NCBI RefSeq assembly: GCF_001742225.1
Contig: NZ_CP017076.1
Coordinates: 558,001-622,000, forward strand
Length of the DNA: 64,000 bases
Source: Novosphingobium resinovorum
Lineage (GTDB): Bacteria; Pseudomonadota; Alphaproteobacteria; Sphingomonadales; Sphingomonadaceae
Direction: 5' to 3'
Below, piece by piece: positions 62,904 to 64,000 of this stretch. Made by a program: the position numbers and the translations under genes. The number at the start of each line of letters is the position of its first letter. The first letter of the stretch is position 1. The notes beneath the pieces were generated by a model, which was not told where the DNA came from, ran no database searches, and saw only the letters and a program-made list of their open reading frames with translations.

Positions 62904-64000
62904 ATGCGACCCAATTTCGTGACCGTCCGTGCCGTTCTTCTGGGCGCTGCCGCGCTCACCCCGTTCGTCGGCACTGCCGCGCAGGCGCAGGACGCCGCGG
63001 CAACGCAGGCACAGACCACCAGTGAATCCGTGGACGATTCCGGCGCCACTGCCCCTGACATCATCGTCACCGGCATCCGCGGCTCGCTGCAGAGCGCGAC
63101 CAACGCCAAGCGCGACGCGGTGACCTTCGGCGACAGCATCTTCGCCGAGGACATCGGCAAGCTGCCCGCCACCAACCTCGCCGAAACGCTCAACCGCATG
63201 CCCGGCGTGCGCCTCAACCGCGACATCAACGGCGAAGGCACCCAAGTCGCCATCCGCGGCCTCGGCCCCAGCTTCACGCGCGTGCTGCTGAACGGCTCGC
63301 AGCTGCAGGTGGCGTCCGATGGCGGCACCAACGGCGGCAGCGCCAACCGCGAAGTCGACCTCGACTTCTTCCCTTCGGAACTGTTCACCCGTCTCGACCT
63401 CGCCAAGAGCCCGTCGCCCTCGACGCTCGAAGGCGGCATTGCCGGCACCGTGAACCTGCGCAATGCGCGGCCCTTCGACAAGGAAGGCACCCACGTCACG
63501 GTGGTGGCGCAGGGCCAGTACACCGACACCAACGACAAGTTCAGCCCGCGCGGCGCGATCGTGGCGAGCCACACCACCGACACTTTCGGCATCCTCGTCG
63601 GCGTTGCCGGCGTGAAGACCAAGACCCGCGTGAAGGGCTTCGAGTCGGTCGGCTGGACCGATGGCAACCTGCCTTGCGGCACCGACTGCACTGACGAAGG
63701 CGGCAACAACTTCTCGTGGGCTTCGGTCGTTCCCGCCAATGCGGGCCACGGCCTCACCCCCGGCGCTCCCGTCGATGTGGTGGCCACCTCCGGCCTGACC
63801 GCCGACCAGCTCAGCACCGCGCTGATCCCGCGCCTCGGCCGCCAGAGCCTGACCGAAGGCACCCGTTCGCGCGTGTCGGCCCTCGCGTCGCTCGAATGGC
63901 GCCCCAGCGACGAGCTGCATTTCGCGCTCGACGGCCTCTGGGCCAAGTCGCAGCGCAACTACAGCAAGGTCAACATGAACTGGCAGGTCCGCAACTCGGG
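62904..64000 (+). CDS. TonB-dependent receptor for xylo-oligosaccharides (partial)
   Basis: The start ATG at 62904 follows GGGAGGGAG. The visible 365 residues begin with a signal peptide (AVLLGAAALTPFVGTAAQAQ), then DIIVTGIRGSLQSATNAKRD, the N-terminal motif typical of the large carbohydrate TonB receptors of caulobacters and sphingomonads. The plug follows (LPATNLAETLNRMPGVRLNR, VAIRGLGPSFTRVLLNGSQL, ARPFDKEG) and then the first barrel strands. The gene runs off the right edge. Its double operator and place after the glycoside hydrolases make it the likely uptake channel for aldouronic acids or xylo-oligosaccharides. Confidence 0.93.
   Translation, partial: MRPNFVTVRAVLLGAAALTPFVGTAAQAQDAAATQAQTTSESVDDSGATAPDIIVTGIRGSLQSATNAKRDAVTFGDSIFAEDIGKLPATNLAETLNRMPGVRLNRDINGEGTQVAIRGLGPSFTRVLLNGSQLQVASDGGTNGGSANREVDLDFFPSELFTRLDLAKSPSPSTLEGGIAGTVNLRNARPFDKEGTHVTVVAQGQYTDTNDKFSPRGAIVASHTTDTFGILVGVAGVKTKTRVKGFESVGWTDGNLPCGTDCTDEGGNNFSWASVVPANAGHGLTPGAPVDVVATSGLTADQLSTALIPRLGRQSLTEGTRSRVSALASLEWRPSDELHFALDGLWAKSQRNYSKVNMNWQVRNS

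Noticed and set aside
1..64000. CRISPR arrays, tRNA, rRNA, phage or defence systems
   Set aside because: No regularly spaced repeats, tRNA cloverleaf sequence, rRNA segments or nuclease/defence gene sets were seen on reading.

Overview
The window is GC-rich and carries several traits typical of an alphaproteobacterium of the sphingomonad type, most likely Novosphingobium or a close relative. These include two TonB-dependent receptors, a MucR-family regulator, a caulobacter-style oxidative xylose pathway and a D-mannonate dehydratase with the Novosphingobium active-site layout. No rRNA, tRNA or CRISPR array was seen.

Layout. (1) 1-6000: a catabolic cluster with an EthD-domain protein, a TIM-barrel sugar-phosphate-isomerase-like protein, a Rieske oxygenase, an acyl-CoA ligase and two short-chain dehydrogenases, closed by a strong terminator. 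(2) 6037-9480: a three-gene amino-sugar operon (agaZ-agaS-agaK type) with direct repeats in its promoter. (3) 9484-12901: an intact IS21-family element that cuts off a sensor kinase after about 80 residues, leaving its response regulator without a partner. (4) 13490-15410: an MFS exporter and a divergent TetR regulator with two operator copies. (5) 15409-16441: a graveyard of an IS110 remnant and an NDH-2-like oxidoreductase remnant. (6) 16442-21981: a LacI regulator, a membrane PQQ glucose dehydrogenase and an OprB porin split by an IS200-type element, with a perfect LacI-type palindrome between dehydrogenase and porin. (7) 22070-28950: a LysR fragment, a DsbA-family thiol oxidoreductase, MucR with a histone-H1-like tail, HU, an AAC(6')-like acetyltransferase, a frameshifted small protein, colliding imuA and phoA remnants, and a dicarboxylate/amino-acid symporter. 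(8) 29048-38181: a two-component system facing a TonB receptor, an M20 peptidase and a large M14 carboxypeptidase, which together look like a peptide-scavenging module. (9) 38380-43415: an internally deleted IS1111-group element, three exported adhesin-E/Sel1-type proteins and an IS630 remnant. (10) 43639-64000: a glucuronoxylan utilisation locus.

The last region is the functional centre. It has all five Weimberg-pathway enzymes: xylose dehydrogenase, xylonolactonase, xylonate dehydratase, 2-keto-3-deoxyxylonate dehydratase and alpha-ketoglutarate semialdehyde dehydrogenase. It also has a sugar porter, a mutarotase, a LacI-family regulator, a GH67 alpha-glucuronidase, a GH3 beta-xylosidase-like enzyme, mannonate dehydratase, a hexuronate-type MFS transporter, a GH35-like enzyme and a TonB receptor that runs off the window. 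Variants of the palindrome GATAGCGCTATC stand before the xyl operon, before xylX, between the divergent GH67 and GH3 genes, and twice before the receptor. This suggests one regulon that takes up xylo-oligosaccharides, removes glucuronate, releases xylose and oxidises it to alpha-ketoglutarate. The surrounding DNA shows heavy insertion-sequence activity and gene decay.
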